From assembly GCA_030145015.1 (NCBI GenBank), contig JAQYWI010000297.1:1-5132 (forward strand): 5,132 nucleotides of DNA. The letters run 5' to 3'. Below, piece after piece: positions 1-4,983 of this stretch (position 1 is its first letter; the number at the start of each line of letters is the position of its first letter). Source of the stretch: Desulfobacterales bacterium (lineage in GTDB: Bacteria; Desulfobacterota; Desulfobacteria; Desulfobacterales; JAHEIW01). The notes below the pieces were generated by a model that made no database searches, was not told where the DNA came from, and saw only the letters and a program-made list of their open reading frames with translations. A program made the translations under genes and the position numbers.

Positions 1-2
1 CC

Positions 3-116
3 TTTGCATGGATCGGCAATTTTAGACGCTTGGTTGTTCGATATGAACGCGATATTAAAATGTATCGGGCCTTCTTTCACCTTGCCTGCCTTATGATTAC
101 GCTAAATAGGTTTTGA
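3..116 (+). CDS. C-terminal end of an IS5-family transposase (cut by left window edge)
   Basis: Frame 3 reads 37 codons from the window edge to a TGA at 114-116. The peptide begins FAWIGNFRRLVVRYER and continues through FFHLACLMITLNRF. This is the characteristic tail of IS5-family DDE transposases, where a segment of the type FAWLxxxRRLxxRYE follows the last catalytic glutamate and a hydrophobic FLHLAxxxILL stretch closes the protein. The catalytic residues would lie to the left, outside the window, so it cannot be told whether the element is intact. The stop sits 45 bases before the ubiG stop codon, and the two genes converge. The assignment rests on motif recognition only; the IS5 subgroup cannot be fixed from this piece. 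Confidence 0.8.
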   Translation, partial: FAWIGNFRRLVVRYERDIKMYRAFFHLACLMITLNRF

Positions 117-128
117 AATGGCTTCTAG
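109..128 (+). repeat. Likely right end of the IS5-type element
   Basis: The transposase stop codon lies inside GGTTTTGAAATGGCTTC (109-125), which is followed by TAG. IS5-family elements commonly end within a few bases to tens of bases of the transposase stop, in short terminal inverted repeats next to a TA, TNA or CTAG-like target. The position and the CTAG at 125-128 fit this. The matching left end is outside the window, so the exact boundary is inferred, not seen. Confidence 0.35.
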
Positions 129-158
129 TCACTTTTTTTGAGATAGGTTCAAGTCTAA

Positions 159-881
159 TTAAATTTTGCGATAGTGCATCAGATAATTTACATGCGTGTT
201 CCCGCCCATTGAGTATTTTCTTAAAATCGGGTTGTAGTGCAGCCCGGTCAAATCCTTAAATGCTAATCCGGAATCCAGGGCCCAACCTTTAAGCTCCGCC
301 GGTTTGATAAATTTGCCATAGGTATGGGTGCCTTTGCGCACCAGGCCGAGGATATATTCCGCAGCGATAACCGCAAACAGAAAGGATTTCAGGTTGCGGT
401 TAAGCGTGGCAAAAAACACATCCCCCCCGGGTTTGACCAGTGTTTTGCATGCCGCGACTACCGGGGCCGGATCGGGAACGTGCTCCAACAGCTCCAGACA
501 GGTAACGACATCAAATCGATCCGCATGGGTTTCGGCAAATTGTTCGGTGGTCGCCTGCTGATAATCCACCTGAAGGCCGGATTCTTTTAGATGCAGCCGG
601 GCAACCCCCAGAGCGGCCTCGCCCATATCAATCCCGGTAACCACAGCACCCAGTAAGGCCATGGCCTCGGACAGAATCCCCCCGCCGCAGCCCGCGTCCA
701 GAACAGATTTAGCGGTAAGCGCTACGCGTTCGTTTATGTAATTTACCCGCAGCACATTAATATCATGCAGGGCTTTAAAATCCCCCTGCTTATCCCACCA
801 GATCGGGGCCATGGCCTCAAATTTGGCAATTTCAGCCTCATCAATGTTGGTCGCGGGTTTATGTCGAAAATCATCAGTCAT
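159..881 (-). CDS. ubiG: UbiG-type ubiquinone biosynthesis O-methyltransferase
   Basis: A cytoplasmic class I SAM-dependent methyltransferase. The UbiG/Coq3 family methylates the ring hydroxyls at two steps of ubiquinone synthesis. With the start at 881 the protein is 240 residues, the same length as E. coli UbiG. It opens with the family signature around [13 protein letters not shown] (18-30) and [12 protein letters not shown] (34-45). The SAM-binding motif VLDAGCGGG is at 60-68, GIDM with the acidic ribose-binding Asp at 83-86, [16 protein letters not shown] at 123-138, [15 protein letters not shown] at 148-162, KGTH at 183-186 and KFIKPAEL at 190-197. The frame stays open upstream to 983, but those 34 codons read through a DNA repeat and have no counterpart in the family, so they are not used. 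The ribosome site before 881 is weak. It lies 143 bp downstream of the transporter gene on the same strand and may share its transcript. UbiG identity is firm; the exact quinone substrate in this organism is inferred. Confidence 0.95.
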   Translation of the reverse strand: MTDDFRHKPATNIDEAEIAKFEAMAPIWWDKQGDFKALHDINVLRVNYINERVALTAKSVLDAGCGGGILSEAMALLGAVVTGIDMGEAALGVARLHLKESGLQVDYQQATTEQFAETHADRFDVVTCLELLEHVPDPAPVVAACKTLVKPGGDVFFATLNRNLKSFLFAVIAAEYILGLVRKGTHTYGKFIKPAELKGWALDSGLAFKDLTGLHYNPILRKYSMGGNTHVNYLMHYRKI

Positions 882-913
882 CTTAAATAGTCTAACCAAA
901 TAAAAATTCGGAC

Positions 914-983
914 TGTTGGTGGTCCGTTGTTGGTGGTCCGTTGTAAAAAATAAGACCTGCAACGGACAACGGACCACAGACAA
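914..983. repeat. Heptad GGACAAC/GGACCAC-type repeat with inverted arms
   Basis: Bases 914-944 repeat exactly with a 14-bp period (unit TTGGTGGTCCGTTG, about 2.2 copies). The opposite orientation follows at 960-984 as CAACGGACAACGGACCAC plus AGACAAC. GTGGTCCGTTGT at 933-944 pairs perfectly with ACAACGGACCAC at 966-977 across a 21-base loop, giving a 12-bp stem. A second copy of the same arm is at 919-930. The stem is not followed by a T-run on either strand, so it does not look like an intrinsic terminator. It sits in the spacer just upstream of ubiG, and translating it yields a spurious Thr/Asp/Asn-rich N-terminal extension to UbiG. I associate this type of heptad with intergenic repeats in Desulfobacterota, from memory only. 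Confidence 0.75.
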
Positions 984-1024
984 CTAACGATAAGTCAATT
1001 CACTGAGTCAACAATTTAGTAATT

Positions 1025-1924
1025 TTAGGACTTTTTACCGGCCAGATTCCACAACTGGGAAAGCAGCATTCCCGCCAGCATCAGCCCGCAGCCGAAAAGG
1101 CCGCGTGCAGAAATGACTTCACCCAGTATCAGCCATCCGCCGATGGCCGCAAAAACGGCTTCCAGACTCAGCAGAATAGCTGCATGGGCCGGATGGGCAT
1201 CTCTCTGGGCAACCACCTGTAAAGTATAGGCGATCCCGACGGAAAGCAAGCCGCCGTATAGAATTGGAATGGCTGCCTGAGAAATCGAAAGCATTGTGAT
1301 GTCTTCAACGACAAAAGCGGTGATAAGGCTCAGAATCGAACAGGCCACATACTGAGAAAAAGCCAATTTAATCGAGTTGATTCTGGGCGAAAGCCAGCCG
1401 ATAATCAAAACATGAGCCGCCCAGAAGAAAGCGCCGATTAAGACCAGCAAATCACCCGGTTCAATTTCAAATTGTTCGGTCACACTTAAAAAATAAAGGC
1501 CGACAGCTGCCAGAACAGCGCCGATCCAGGTCCCGATTTTGGGTTGCTGCCGCCAGAAAAGACCCAGGAGCGGCACCATAATCACATAAAGACCGGTGAT
1601 AAATCCGGCTTTTCCTGCCGTAGTGTATACCAACCCGATTTGCTGTAACGAGGCCCCGAAGAAAAGCGCCAGCCCGAGGGCAGCCCCTCCGAAAAAAATG
1701 GTTTTCAAACCGGGGGGCGGCAGGATTTTACTGGTTGCGGTTCGTTGCTCGCGGCTCATTGCCAGCAGCGGCAATAATGACAGGCCGCCAATCGCAAATC
1801 GAATACCGTTGAAGGTAAACGGACCGACATAGTCCATTCCCACCCGCTGGGCGACAAAGGCAAATCCCCAGATAATAGCGGTGGTCAACAGCAGCGCGTC
1901 TGATTTCACCGTTATCGCTTTCAT
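1025..1924 (-). CDS. DMT-superfamily (EamA-type) membrane transporter
   Basis: A 299-residue inner-membrane protein built as two EamA repeats of about five helices each (roughly 10-148 and 157-293), the standard length and ten-helix layout of the drug/metabolite transporter superfamily. The first helix carries the familiar AIIWGFAFVAQR (16-27). A GASLQQIGLVYTTAGKAGFI segment follows in the third and fourth helices, and the second half ends in GLMLAGMLLSQLW. Members export amino acids, metabolites or drugs by secondary transport; the substrate cannot be read from the sequence. The ATG at 1922-1924 has AAAGGA about eleven bases upstream, and a sigma70-like promoter lies about 60 bases before it. 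ubiG follows 143 bp downstream in the same direction. No broken frame or missing helix is seen. Confidence 0.93.
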   Translation of the reverse strand: MKAITVKSDALLLTTAIIWGFAFVAQRVGMDYVGPFTFNGIRFAIGGLSLLPLLAMSREQRTATSKILPPPGLKTIFFGGAALGLALFFGASLQQIGLVYTTAGKAGFITGLYVIMVPLLGLFWRQQPKIGTWIGAVLAAVGLYFLSVTEQFEIEPGDLLVLIGAFFWAAHVLIIGWLSPRINSIKLAFSQYVACSILSLITAFVVEDITMLSISQAAIPILYGGLLSVGIAYTLQVVAQRDAHPAHAAILLSLEAVFAAIGGWLILGEVISARGLFGCGLMLAGMLLSQLWNLAGKKS

Positions 1925-1984
1925 ATTAAAAATGGTCCTTTTGACACAAACCCTTTGGGGGTTGAAAATCTAATGAAATGGGAA

Positions 1985-2013
1985 ACCATACCCGCCCGCC
2001 AGAAAGGAGTCAA
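1985..2013 (-). promoter_or_regulatory. sigma70-type promoter for the DMT transporter gene
   Basis: Read on the minus strand, TTGACT (2013-2008) is followed by a 17-base spacer and TATGGT (1990-1985). This is five of six and four of six matches to the consensus hexamers at ideal spacing. Initiation near 1978 would give a leader of about 55 bases before the ATG at 1924, containing the AAAGGA ribosome site. ubiG may be carried on the same transcript, as no terminator is visible between the two genes. Confidence 0.6.
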
Positions 2014-2190
2014 GCAAAGATCAGATCCAAAAAAGTTGAAATAAAAGTGGTGGTAAAATACAGAATCGCAGAATAGATTAGAAACGGATACCTAAATTGA
2101 GCGTTTCAAAAGCTCTTTAAAAAGGATATATAGTTCTATTTTTCAAAATTCCGCAACGCAATCAATCAACATCAAATGACTGATGGTCGA

Positions 2191-2219
2191 TTCGGTTATT
2201 GATTCAATTTTTTACCGAA
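2191..2219. repeat. Nested palindromes just upstream of the small-RNA promoter
   Basis: TTCGGT (2191-2196) and ACCGAA (2214-2219) form an inverted repeat. Inside it is the 11-bp palindrome ATTGATTCAAT (2198-2208). The pair ends eight bases before the -35 hexamer at 2227. The placement suits an activator or repressor operator, but short AT-rich palindromes also arise by chance. No regulator gene is visible nearby. Confidence 0.3.
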
Positions 2220-2226
2220 ATATTCG

Positions 2227-2256
2227 TTGACAGGGGTAGTGTACTTTGAATAAAAT
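2227..2256 (+). promoter_or_regulatory. sigma70-type promoter of a candidate small RNA
   Basis: A perfect TTGACA (2227-2232) is followed after 18 bases by TAAAAT (2251-2256), five of six to the -10 consensus. Predicted initiation is around 2263. There is no protein gene on this strand for almost 700 bases. The next strong signal downstream is the intrinsic terminator ending near 2440, so the natural product is a short RNA of about 180 nucleotides. Confidence 0.55.
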
Positions 2257-2262
2257 GAAGTC

Positions 2263-2440
2263 TATTCAATTAATAAAATTAATTTACTACATTTGCTTTA
2301 CGTACAGAGGATAGGCAACCTTATTATTAACATATAATAAAAATAGTTCAGGGAGCTTGCTATGGAACAAGCATCCCGGAAAATTATTAGTTTTAAGCCT
2401 TCAGAGGGAAGTTACATCTCTCATGAAGGCTTTTCTTTTT
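2263..2440 (+). ncRNA. Candidate structured small RNA of about 180 nt (unrecognised family)
   Basis: The region between the promoter and the terminator folds into successive hairpins. These are AATTAAT/ATTAATT (2268-2284), TTATTAT/ATAATAA (2321-2340), GGGA-GCTTG/CAAGC-A-TCCC (2351-2377, one bulged base, 8-base loop CTATGGAA) and the terminator stem (2395-2432). Five GGA motifs fall at 2309, 2352, 2364, 2378 and 2407. The one at 2364-2366 lies in a hairpin loop as ATGGA, as in RNAs that bind CsrA/RsmA. A 33-codon ORF also runs 2362-2463 (starting MEQASRKIIS) with AGGGAG six bases upstream. However, that ribosome site is inside the third hairpin and the ORF runs straight through the terminator, so full-length translation is unlikely. 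It matches no riboswitch or RNA family that I recognise. Function is unknown; the 5' end is inferred. Confidence 0.45.
2395..2440 (+). terminator. Strong intrinsic (rho-independent) terminator
   Basis: AAGCCTTCA (2395-2403) pairs perfectly with TGAAGGCTT (2424-2432). The stem continues inward as GAGGGA (2404-2409) with TCTCTC (2417-2422), with one G-U pair and a single bulged A at 2423, closing on a 7-base loop. The 15-bp stem is followed directly by TTCTTTTT (2433-2440). On the minus strand no T-run follows the stem, so it acts on + strand transcripts. Confidence 0.75.
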
Positions 2441-2709
2441 CTGTCTCATGGTCTCAACTTTGAACTTACTTCATTGTAAAGAACAAAGGGGAAAGACAAA
2501 TAGAACCGAATCAGTGTTGATATCCGATTAAAAAGTGTGACTGGGCAGGACTGAGCAGGACTGACTGGCTTCCCATTTAGTAGTCTCCTTATGATAGCAT
2601 AAAGCGAAGTGGCAATTGTAAACTACCTTTCGTGCGATTAGATCATAACAGAACGTTTTATCTCCCAATTATACCTAACCGAATACAAGTAATGAGCTAC
2701 CAGAAAGGG
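2441..2709. other. AT-rich spacer with a 10-bp tandem repeat and a possible 21-codon ORF
   Basis: No convincing gene is seen. GCAGGACTGA occurs twice in perfect tandem (2545-2564), flanked by further ACTGG words at 2540-2544 and 2564-2568. On the minus strand a 21-codon ORF (2576 down to 2511, starting MGSQSVLLSP and ending LIGYQH) has AAGGAG eight bases before its ATG. The repeat lies within it, and it has no signal peptide, membrane segment or recognisable relative, so it is recorded but not called as a gene. Confidence 0.35.
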
Positions 2710-2823
2710 TTAAGGCAAACGTTGTGGGTAACGATGAGGCTGACCGGACACCTTCAGGACTCTGGCCTTCGGATCACGCCGGAGTAGCGGCGGGAATGTG
2801 GTTTTGACAATAACATACTCCAT
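2710..2823 (-). CDS. Small hypothetical ORF (37 aa) with a strong ribosome-binding site
   Basis: The peptide begins MEYVIVKTTFPPLLRRDPKA and ends in RYPQRLP before TAA at 2712-2710. The case for it is local. AGGAGGAG sits seven bases upstream of the ATG (complement of 2831-2838), one of the two best Shine-Dalgarno sequences in the window. The ORF also coincides with a GC-richer patch (about 2700-2805) inside otherwise AT-rich DNA. It is basic and proline-rich after residue 10, with no signal peptide or transmembrane segment. The opening MEYVIVK resembles the start of larger proteins, so it could be the surviving 5' end of a gene whose body was lost. I do not recognise a family. It diverges from the outer-membrane protein gene starting at 2944. 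Confidence 0.35.
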   Translation of the reverse strand: MEYVIVKTTFPPLLRRDPKARVLKVSGQPHRYPQRLP

Positions 2824-2943
2824 TTTTCTTCTCCTCCTGAAATAAAATTTTGGCATCCTTAAGCCCCTTTAGCTGTACGAATATTAATATCATGAAGGGT
2901 AGGCACAACTTAATAAAACCCACCAGATGGAGGAACAAAGACC

Positions 2944-3519
2944 ATGTATTCAGTAAAAATGGTTTGTGTCATCTTCATTGCAATCTTCTTTTTGGCCCCG
3001 GCTGCGGCAGCAGAAGAACTTCATATCCGGAATGGATTTTGGGGAGGAATTGATGCTGGCGCCGGTCATCTTAAACAGTCACTTGATGAGGGAAACGAAG
3101 ACGGCACTTCTTTCTTTTTAGGATTCAAAGGAGGATACACTATCAACCCACATTTCCTGATTGGACTCGAATTAAGCGGTTGGCTTGTCGAGACAAGTGA
3201 CTCATATTGTTATTACGGTTATTGTTCGGATTCATCTGAAGGAGAGGGAATCATGCAAATTTTTCTTATCTCTCGATATTATCCAAGTCAGGAGTTGGGT
3301 TTGTTCGCAAATGCAGGGGGAGGATATGTTGAACATTGGAATAACAGGTCTGGAGAATCGAAGAGCAAAAACGGTTGGGGTTTGACTGTGGGGGGCGGCT
3401 ATGACTTCTCGCTTAATGAAAATGTTGCGCTTAGCCCCTTTGCAACCTTTAGCTATGGTGAGACAGGAAATTGGGATTACCGGGCAATAACTTTTGGGCT
3501 TGGCGTTACGTTTCCATAG
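2944..3519 (+). CDS. Secreted outer-membrane beta-barrel protein (OmpX/opacity-like, 8-strand type)
   Basis: A 191-residue precursor. Residues 1-23 are a Sec signal peptide: a Lys at 5, a hydrophobic core at 6-18 and AAA before Glu24. This leaves a mature protein of about 168 residues, the usual size of small 8-stranded barrels. Alternating aromatic/glycine strands are visible: GFWGGIDAGAG (31-41), FFLGFKGGYTI (57-67), FLIGLELSGWLVE (71-83), IMQIFLISRYYP (103-114), GLFANAGGGYVEHW (119-132), GWGLTVGGGYDFSL (144-157), VALSPFATFSYG (161-172) and YRAITFGLGVTF (179-190). The protein ends in Phe-Pro, close to the C-terminal aromatic used for barrel assembly. Cys89 and Cys94 in an extracellular-type loop could form a disulfide. 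GGAGG lies ten bases before the ATG. No clear terminator follows. The specific role (adhesin, porin-like, structural) cannot be assigned. Confidence 0.85.
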   Translation: MYSVKMVCVIFIAIFFLAPAAAAEELHIRNGFWGGIDAGAGHLKQSLDEGNEDGTSFFLGFKGGYTINPHFLIGLELSGWLVETSDSYCYYGYCSDSSEGEGIMQIFLISRYYPSQELGLFANAGGGYVEHWNNRSGESKSKNGWGLTVGGGYDFSLNENVALSPFATFSYGETGNWDYRAITFGLGVTFP

Positions 3520-3656
3520 AATTTGGAAGACAGGCTATTTGTTTTGGTCTATCTGCATTTATACATGCTCCTTTTACAAGAAAAATGTTGGATTAGATAC
3601 TGGCATAATTTAAGGGTTTTTGCTGCTCTGGTTTGATGGCTTTGGAAGATTTGCCA

Positions 3657-3686
3657 CAGAGATGATAGCGATCCACCACATCTCTG
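3657..3686. repeat. Perfect 8-bp inverted repeat (possible hairpin)
   Basis: CAGAGATG (3657-3664) and CATCTCTG (3679-3686) are exact reverse complements around a 14-base loop. No T-run follows on either strand, so it is not a standard terminator. It lies nine bases outside the left arm of the 110-bp segment at 3695-3804 and shares its AGAGA word. It may mark an old element border or be chance. Confidence 0.35.
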
Positions 3687-3694
3687 ATATCTCC

Positions 3695-3804
3695 AGAGAC
3701 TGTTGAAAAACACGAAATCTGTGGTTTTGATGCATGTAAATTATTGATTTTGTTGAATTCGAAAATGCTTAAATCGCCATTTTTAGACTTTTCCGGCAGT
3801 CTCT
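3695..3804. mobile_element. Possible 110-bp miniature inverted-repeat element
   Basis: The left arm AGAGACTGTTGAAAAA (3695-3710) is matched on the opposite strand at the right border by AGAGACTGCCGGAAAA (3804-3789). The outer eight bases are identical, and 13 of 16 agree overall. The ~78 bases between are AT-rich and have no start codon of their own. Arms of this type, ending in CAACAGTCTC when read outward, resemble the terminal repeats of several DDE-transposase insertion sequences (recollection, not a database match). No obvious target-site duplication is seen, and the arms are short, so the call is tentative. Confidence 0.3.
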
Positions 3805-3890
3805 CAATATATCGACAATCGGCCAATATTTGGTTTTTGGGAACGCCATCGTTGTAAATTTGACATGATAGAGATAATTAAACAATTTTC

Positions 3891-3919
3891 TTGACACGTT
3901 ATCACTTATTTAATTTAAT
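3891..3919 (+). promoter_or_regulatory. Near-consensus sigma70 promoter upstream of the lipoprotein operon
   Basis: A perfect TTGACA (3891-3896), exactly 17 bases of spacer, and TTTAAT (3914-3919), five of six to the -10 consensus, make this the best promoter match in the window. Initiation near 3926 would leave about 305 untranslated bases before the lipoprotein ATG at 4233. That is either a long leader or a sign that the promoter serves something else. No terminator hairpin is visible between it and the gene. Confidence 0.55.
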
Positions 3920-4232
3920 TAAAGAATAAAAATACTTAGAAATGAACTCAATCCGATAAGCACAACTTGGTTCCCTGCTCATTTTTCGACTCTTTTTTCG
4001 TATTCGTACTATTCTTAAAATCTGTCCCCTTTTTTATTTGAATCTCTGACCGATACTGACAATCGTTAATAAAAAGATTCGATAAAGAATAAACCATTCA
4101 CAACTCCAAAATTACCGCAAATCAGAAACCGAATATAGACGCTGTAGCGTTGAATATTATATATAAAGAAGCATTTTACAATATCGGATAAGAAAAATTG
4201 GAAATAATTTCAAAGACCAAAGGAGGTTTACG
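3920..4232. other. AT-rich leader/spacer before the lipoprotein operon
   Basis: No ORF or RNA gene of note is seen. A CTGTCCCC-containing stretch (4017-4035, AAAATCTGTCCCC then T6) resembles the GGGGACAGATTT words often found near IS200-like/REP-associated transposase genes; this is a recollection only. GAATCT (4040-4045) and AGATTC (4075-4080) form a weak inverted repeat, and ACGC-TGTA-GCGT (4139-4150) is a tiny palindrome. TACAAT at 4177-4182 could serve as a -10 for a closer start of transcription, but no matching -35 hexamer is present. The spacer ends in the strong ribosome site AGGAGGT (4221-4227). Confidence 0.4.
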
Positions 4233-4967
4233 ATGAAGATTATAACTAAGATACTTTACATTTTAGTTGGGTGTCTTTTTCTGTCGGCGTGCGCTACTGC
4301 TCCTGCCTCCTATAGAACTAATCCACAACTTAACGAAAAACTGAAAACAACCAAAAGAGTTACCGTGATACCTTTAGAAATAGAAGTCTGCGAACTAAGC
4401 GCTGGAGGGATTAGGGAGAAAATAGATCAGTGGTGCGCTCAGGCCAAAAACAATGTAATGACAGCGATACATAATGAATTAGGAATAAAACCATTACTTT
4501 TTGTAAAACCCTTTCACGAAGGCATGCTGTCAGAGGATCAAAGATCCAATCTTGATGAAACCCGAGCTCTTTTTGATGCGGTAGTTTTTAGTATTCTTAC
4601 TCATACTTATGGGACGCCGGAGCAGCGTTTTCCTGAAAAAATCGAAAATTTTGATTATGCTTTAGGGGATGAGGTTGGCGAGTTGTCTAAGGGAGTTGAT
4701 GCCCTACTTCTTGTAAGATGCATAGATATCATTCCCACTTCAGGAAAAAAAGCATTAGAAACTGGCAAATTAATTTTGGGGGCATTAGTCGGGGTTGTGA
4801 TGCCGGTAAATATGGGAGGTCATTTAGTGAGCATCGCCCTTGTCGATGCAAACACCGGATCAATTATCTGGTATAACAAACAAGGGTCCGGATTTAGTGC
4901 AGACTTACGAGACCCAATAAAAACAACCACTATAATAAAAAAACTTCTTGCTGATTTACCGATATAA
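4233..4967 (+). CDS. Envelope lipoprotein of 244 aa, unassigned family
   Basis: Residues 1-19 form a lipoprotein signal peptide (Lys2, Lys6, hydrophobic core) ending in the lipobox LSAC with Cys20 as the lipidation site. Ala21 rather than Asp at +2 suggests outer-membrane sorting if enterobacterial rules hold. The mature part starts with a flexible Thr/Ala/Pro stretch, then a strand RVTVIPLEIEVCEL (42-55) and a helical region to about 83. A second strand-rich block follows (DALLLVRCIDIIP, 156-168), then a glycine-rich hydrophobic stretch LILGALVGVVMPVNMGG (180-196) and the closing HLVSIALVDANTGSIIWYNK (197-216). The last element resembles the LVDxxTGxxxWYN core of small TolB-N/GNA1162/CsgG-like periplasmic lipoproteins; that likeness is structural inference. 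Cys53 and Cys68 could pair. AGGAGGT lies five bases before the ATG. Coding is AT-richer than ubiG. A second lipoprotein gene follows 16 bp downstream. Confidence 0.85.
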   Translation: MKIITKILYILVGCLFLSACATAPASYRTNPQLNEKLKTTKRVTVIPLEIEVCELSAGGIREKIDQWCAQAKNNVMTAIHNELGIKPLLFVKPFHEGMLSEDQRSNLDETRALFDAVVFSILTHTYGTPEQRFPEKIENFDYALGDEVGELSKGVDALLLVRCIDIIPTSGKKALETGKLILGALVGVVMPVNMGGHLVSIALVDANTGSIIWYNKQGSGFSADLRDPIKTTTIIKKLLADLPI

Positions 4968-4983
4968 TTGTTGGATAGCAAAC

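Larger units (their letters stand above)
3593..3826 (-). pseudogene. Degenerate-looking minus-strand ORF, unrecognised
   Basis: The frame is open from 3877 down to the stop at 3593 (95 codons), but there is no ATG. The only plausible start is a TTG at 3826-3824 without a ribosome site. Upstream residues such as IYNDGVPKNQILADCRYI continue the same coding-like character, so the 5' end appears to be missing. The downstream part includes LPEKSKNGDLSIFEFNK and DIRDVVDRYHLCGKSSKAIK, mixed charged and hydrophobic and protein-like. I do not recognise the family. The frame runs across the inverted-repeat-bounded segment 3695-3804, so part of it may derive from a mobile element. It converges with the barrel gene and points away from the lipoprotein operon. 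A remnant of a longer gene or of an element is the most likely reading; a chance ORF is possible. Confidence 0.3.

Noticed and set aside
324..590. Plus-strand open frames inside the ubiG region
   Set aside because: They are antisense shadows of a strongly supported gene, with no ribosome site and no protein-like signature.
933..977. 12-bp hairpin of the heptad repeat as a terminator of the transporter transcript
   Set aside because: On the minus strand the stem is followed by further repeat sequence, not a T-run.
1596..1832. Plus-strand open frame opposite the transporter
   Set aside because: Antisense shadow of the DMT transporter; low-complexity Pro/Ala/Arg composition follows from the complementary hydrophobic codons.
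2097..2117. Quasi-palindrome GAGCGTTTCAAAAGCTC as a hairpin
   Set aside because: The arms leave only a single-base loop and contain a mismatch, so no RNA hairpin of this form is possible.
2511..2576. 21-codon minus-strand ORF with AAGGAG eight bases upstream
   Set aside because: Too short and without any family likeness or signal; it contains the 10-bp tandem repeat, and the ribosome-site match alone is not enough.
2850..3053. Plus-strand open frame overlapping the start of the barrel protein
   Set aside because: Out of frame with the signal-peptide-bearing gene at 2944, and it lacks a ribosome site.
3185..3385. Plus-strand open frame inside the barrel protein gene
   Set aside because: Alternative frame of a well-supported outer-membrane protein, with no independent translation signal.
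4017..4035. REP/RAYT-associated repeat
   Set aside because: Only one short CTGTCCCC-type word is present, with no hairpin partner and no transposase gene; too little to call.
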